DNA from: Phytoactinopolyspora halotolerans
Lineage (GTDB): Bacteria; Actinomycetota; Actinomycetes; Jiangellales; Jiangellaceae
NCBI RefSeq assembly: GCF_010550675.1
Contig: NZ_JAAGOA010000004.1
Coordinates: forward strand, 62,001 to 126,000
Direction: 5' to 3'
DNA length: 64,000 nt
Shown here: positions 60,904-64,000 of the stretch, in pieces
Numbering within the stretch: position 1 is the first letter of the stretch
Layout of the letters: every line of letters starts with the position of its first letter
Made by a program: the position numbers and the translations under genes
Notes under the pieces: model-generated
Database searches by the model: none
What the model was told of the DNA's origin: nothing
What the model saw: the letters and a program-made list of their open reading frames with translations, nothing else

Positions 60904-63305
60904 ACGAGGCTGTGCTCGCCTGGTTGCGCCTCGACCTCCGTCGGCGGTGGAGGTCGTTGCTGGTGCTGGCGCTGCTGATCGCGCTGGCGCTGGGCACGGT
61001 GCTGACGGCGGTGACGGGCGCACGGCGCGGCGCCAGTGCGGTGGATCGGCTCCTGGAACAGACGCTGCCGACCACCGCCGTCGTGTTGCCCAACCAGCCG
61101 GGATTCGACTGGGACGCCGTCCGCGCGTTGCCCGAGGTCGAGGCTCTCTCCACCTTCGTCGTGGGTGGATTCGACGTGGCCGAGGTGCCCCCCGAGTACC
61201 GGGACGAGGCGGCGGCCTTTCCTCCCGGCGACGACGAGGTGATGCGCACGATCGAGCGTCCGGTGATCCTTGAGGGCAGGCTCTTCGACCCGGCCCGAGC
61301 CGACGAGCTCGTGACCTCCGCCCGCTTCGAGGAGTCGTTCGGCCTCGGCGTCGGCGACACGGTGACGCTGAGGCTGCCCACGCCGGAGCAGGTCGACGCG
61401 ATCTATCGGGACAACGTCGAACCCGACGCGTTCGAAGGGCCGGTGATCGAGGCCACGATCGTGGGCGTCGTCCGTTCCGGATGGTTCAGCGAGGAGACGG
61501 TGGAGGACCCGGGAGGCCTCGTCGCGTCGCCCGGACTGTTCGCCGCGTACGCACCCAACTTTCTCGGTACCGAGCTGGACAGCGGCTACCTCAACGCCTT
61601 GGTGCGTCTCGACGGCGGCGAAGCGGCGATCCCGGCGTTCAAGGAGAAGCTGGCCGAGGTGACCGGGAACCCCGGCATCGACGTGTGGAACTGGGCGGAC
61701 AAGGCGCGCCACTACGACGACGTCGCCGAGTTCGAGGCGAGCAGCCTGCTGGCGTTCGGCGCGGCGGCGGGCATCGCGGCCGTCTTCCTGGTGGGCCAGG
61801 CGATCTCGAGGCATGCCGCCGCGTCCGTCGCCGATCTGCAGGTGCTGCGGGCCGTGGGCATGGCGCCGCGCCAAACGCGCTGGGCGGCTGCGGCCGGGCC
61901 GGTCACGGCCGCGGCGTGCGGAGCCGTGCTCGGTGCCGTGGGAGCCGTGGTGGCGTCCCGCTGGTTCCCGACCGGTCACGCGGCGCTGGTGGAACCGGCC
62001 CCTGGCATCGACGTCGACGGCGTCGTCATCGCCGCCGGCGTGATTGCCACTCCGCTGCTGGTCGCAGGGGGCGCACTCGCTGCCGCGTGGCTCGCCGTGC
62101 GGGCGACCTTGAGAATCTCCACGCCGCATACCTCGGGTCTGGCGGCGGTGGCTGCCCGGATCGGACTGCCGGTCCCGGCGGTCATCGGCGCCCGGTTCGC
62201 CCTGGAGACGGGACGCGGGAGGAACGCGGTACCCGTCCGGCCCGCACTGCTGGGCGCCGTCACCGGCGTGCTCGGTGTGCTGGCGGCGATGACCTTCTCC
62301 AGCGGCATCAACGACGCGGGGAGCAACCTGGAGCGCTTCGGCCAGACGTATCAGCTGCAGGCGTTCCTCGGCTACAACAGCACCGACCACGGTCCCGCCG
62401 ACGAACTGCTCGCGGCGATCGCCGGCGACCCCGGCGTGGCCGCCGTCAACGATGCACGCCAGGACATCGGGCAGATCGCCGAGGTCGCCGTCGCGGCCAC
62501 CACCTACGACCCGGTCGTCGCCGGCGAGCGGGTCGATGTGGTGCTCACCGCAGGCCGGATGCCGGAGAACGACGCCGAGATCGCACTCGGTCCGCGCACC
62601 GCGGCCGCGATCGACGCGGACGTCGGCGACACCATCACCATGACCGGAACCCACGGCGAGCAGGAGCTGGCGGTGACGGGCATCGCGTTCGTGCCGGCGG
62701 CGCCGCACAACGACTACGCGACCGGAGCGTGGGTCACGCCGGCCGGCTACGACGCGCTGTTCCGCGGCTTCAAGTTCCACCTCGGCCTGGTGGCCCTCCA
62801 CCCTGGTGCCGACCAGGACGCCGTGGCCGGCCGGATCGCCGAGACGACCGGAGCGTTCCTGGAACCGCCCTGGCCACCGGTGGAGATCACCGAGTTGCGT
62901 CAGGTCCGGCAGCTCCCCACGCTGCTCGCCGGGTTCCTGGCGGTGCTGGCACTTGGCGCGGTGGGCCACGCCCTGGCCACGGCCGTCCGCCGGCGCCGGC
63001 ACGATCTGGCGGTGCTCCGCGCCACCGGCATGACGCGGTGGCAGACCAGGGGCGTGGTGGTGACGCAGGCGACGGTGCTGGCGCTGGCCGGGGTTGCGAT
63101 CGGGGTGCCGCTGGGCGTGGCACTGGGGCGGACCCTCTGGCGCTACGTGGCCGACAGCACCCCGGTGCTGTACGTGCCTCCGGTCGCGGTGCTGGCGCTG
63201 CTGCTCGTGGCGCCGGTGGCGTTGATCGCCGCCAACCTCCTGGCCGCGTGGCCGTCGCAGCGTGCGGCCGGGATGCGTGTCGGCCACGTCCTGAGAGCCG
63301 AGTGA
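60900..63305 (+). CDS. FtsX/MacB-type ABC permease (first)
   Basis: An 801-residue protein with two FtsX-like membrane blocks. A first membrane helix (LLVLALLIALALGTVLTAVTGARRG, residues about 19-43) precedes a large extracellular domain (about 60-275). A bundle of helices (about 285-405) follows, then another outer domain (about 460-660) and the last three helices (about 680-790) ending SQRAAGMRVGHVLRAE. The permease contact motif LRAVGMAPRQTRW and LRATGMTRWQTRGVV is duplicated, a sign of internal repeat. It works with the ATPase encoded upstream. A close paralogue begins 7 bp after its stop. Confidence 0.9.
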   Translation: MNEAVLAWLRLDLRRRWRSLLVLALLIALALGTVLTAVTGARRGASAVDRLLEQTLPTTAVVLPNQPGFDWDAVRALPEVEALSTFVVGGFDVAEVPPEYRDEAAAFPPGDDEVMRTIERPVILEGRLFDPARADELVTSARFEESFGLGVGDTVTLRLPTPEQVDAIYRDNVEPDAFEGPVIEATIVGVVRSGWFSEETVEDPGGLVASPGLFAAYAPNFLGTELDSGYLNALVRLDGGEAAIPAFKEKLAEVTGNPGIDVWNWADKARHYDDVAEFEASSLLAFGAAAGIAAVFLVGQAISRHAAASVADLQVLRAVGMAPRQTRWAAAAGPVTAAACGAVLGAVGAVVASRWFPTGHAALVEPAPGIDVDGVVIAAGVIATPLLVAGGALAAAWLAVRATLRISTPHTSGLAAVAARIGLPVPAVIGARFALETGRGRNAVPVRPALLGAVTGVLGVLAAMTFSSGINDAGSNLERFGQTYQLQAFLGYNSTDHGPADELLAAIAGDPGVAAVNDARQDIGQIAEVAVAATTYDPVVAGERVDVVLTAGRMPENDAEIALGPRTAAAIDADVGDTITMTGTHGEQELAVTGIAFVPAAPHNDYATGAWVTPAGYDALFRGFKFHLGLVALHPGADQDAVAGRIAETTGAFLEPPWPPVEITELRQVRQLPTLLAGFLAVLALGAVGHALATAVRRRRHDLAVLRATGMTRWQTRGVVVTQATVLALAGVAIGVPLGVALGRTLWRYVADSTPVLYVPPVAVLALLLVAPVALIAANLLAAWPSQRAAGMRVGHVLRAE

Positions 63306-63311
63306 GCAGCG

Positions 63312-64000
63312 ATGACCGCGGTGGCGTACTGGTTCCGGCTCGACGCCCGGCGTCGGTGGCGGTCGCTGCTGGTGTTGACGCTGCTGATCGCCGTCGCCGC
63401 CGGCACGGTCATGACGGCCGCCGCCGGTGCCCGGCGCGGTGGCACCGCGGTGGATCGGCTGTTGGAGCAGACTTCTCCGGCGACCGTGGTGGCTCAGCCC
63501 AACCAACCCGGGTTCGATTGGGACGCCGTCCGGCAACTGCCGGAAGTGAAGGCGCTCGGCACCTTCGCCCTCACCGATCAGTACGTGATCGACGAGGTTC
63601 CCAGGGATGCCTGGATCGGCCGGTATCCCGTGGCCGACGATGAGATGCTGCGCACCATCGAGCGGCCCGTCGTCCTCGAGGGCCGGCTACTGAATGCCGA
63701 CCGGGCCGACGAGGTGGTGGTCGGCCCGCGATTCCGGGACACCTTCGGGCTGGGCGTGGGCGACACCCTGACGCTGCGGCTGTATGCACCTCAGACGCTC
63801 GACGAGTTGGTCTTCTCCGGCGACGCCACCGAGGTGGAGCCCGATGGCCCCGTGGTGGAGGCTCGGATCGTCGGCGTGGTCCGTTCGCCGGCTCAGTTGC
63901 TCTCCGGCGACGAGGCGGCGGACTCCGACGGCGGGCTGCTCACCTCACCCGCGCTATTCGAGCAGTACACGCCCAACGTCCTCGGAGCCTCCGGCGAAGG
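63312..64000 (+). CDS. FtsX/MacB-type ABC permease (second), cut by the window end
   Basis: ATG 63312 opens a frame with no stop before the end of the window (229 codons seen). The start MTAVAYWFRLDARRRWRSLLVLTLLIAVAAGTVMTAAAGARRGGTAVDRLLEQ parallels the first permease (LDLRRRWRSLLVLALLIALALGTVLTAVTGARRGASAVDRLLEQ), and later segments (QPNQPGFDWDAVRQLPEV, TIERPVVLEGRLLNADRADE) match closely. It is a tandem duplicate in the same operon. The two may form a heterodimer with the ATPase at 60166. Confidence 0.9.
   Translation, partial: MTAVAYWFRLDARRRWRSLLVLTLLIAVAAGTVMTAAAGARRGGTAVDRLLEQTSPATVVAQPNQPGFDWDAVRQLPEVKALGTFALTDQYVIDEVPRDAWIGRYPVADDEMLRTIERPVVLEGRLLNADRADEVVVGPRFRDTFGLGVGDTLTLRLYAPQTLDELVFSGDATEVEPDGPVVEARIVGVVRSPAQLLSGDEAADSDGGLLTSPALFEQYTPNVLGASGE

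Noticed and set aside
59727-63536. Very long open frame (about 1269 codons) on the minus strand
   Set aside because: It lies antisense to the cyclase, ABC ATPase and FtsX-type genes, which all show family motifs. The antisense frame is low-complexity Arg/Gly/His sequence, as expected in high-GC DNA.

Overview
The window is high-GC DNA (roughly 70% by eye) with GTG starts, ATGA/GTGA gene overlaps, a CIRCE-controlled hrcA-dnaJ pair, a DtxR/IdeR-type iron box, SigE-family sigma factors and a SARP/AfsR regulator. This points to an actinobacterium (Actinomycetota). The order hrcA-dnaJ-rsmE-HIT-phoH-ybeY-CNNM-era-leuA is a typical actinobacterial core block. I cannot name the genus; a Jiangellales or Nocardioidales-like soil organism would fit. 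I see no rRNA, tRNA, CRISPR array, transposase or phage gene.

Layout. 1-6777: a C39-like protein whose catalytic Cys appears replaced, a Gfo/Idh/MocA dehydrogenase plus sugar isomerase pair, a GT4 glycosyltransferase and a long-chain acyl-CoA ligase. 7380-14079: hemW, a minus-strand iron-siderophore ABC transporter (ATPase, lipoprotein, fused permease) behind an iron box, a 22-bp tandem repeat and a DUF3097 gene. 14240-29019: the conserved core block hrcA to leuA, interrupted by a minus-strand sigma factor/GerMN pair, with a probable leuA leader peptide. 29133-43105: an accessory carbohydrate/acid catabolism region. It has two GntR (FadR-type) regulators, two distantly related hydrolase-like TIM-barrel proteins, isomerase and dehydrogenases, and a Tat-lipoprotein sugar ABC importer. 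43458-54049: a drug-exporter-like ABC pair, a giant SARP regulator, a sigma factor with a membrane partner, a two-component system and a serine-hydrolase lipoprotein. 54240-57298: a decayed AbiEi-type gene and a HipBA toxin-antitoxin module bracketed by 131-bp direct repeats. 57271-64000: an amidohydrolase, a receiver-HTH-cyclase fusion and a LolD/FtsX-type ABC operon that runs off the end.

How parts fit together. The accessory catabolic region seems to hold two regulons. The operator TGGTNNNACCA lies around the first GntR gene and its divergent hydrolase neighbour. The operator CTTGTNNNACAM lies before the second hydrolase, the sugar-importer operon and the second GntR gene. Both match the FadR-subfamily pattern TNGTNNNACNA with one differing base per half-site.

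The most unusual non-coding signal is a set of long palindromes at gene 3' ends. One family (six members, 2.6-42.4 kb) shares an outer TGATCAT cap but has different inner stems; two members 17 kb apart are clearly copies of each other. A second family (54-57 kb) is built on TTGAGCGTACGTAACG-like arms that overlap stop codons and brackets the HipBA cassette.
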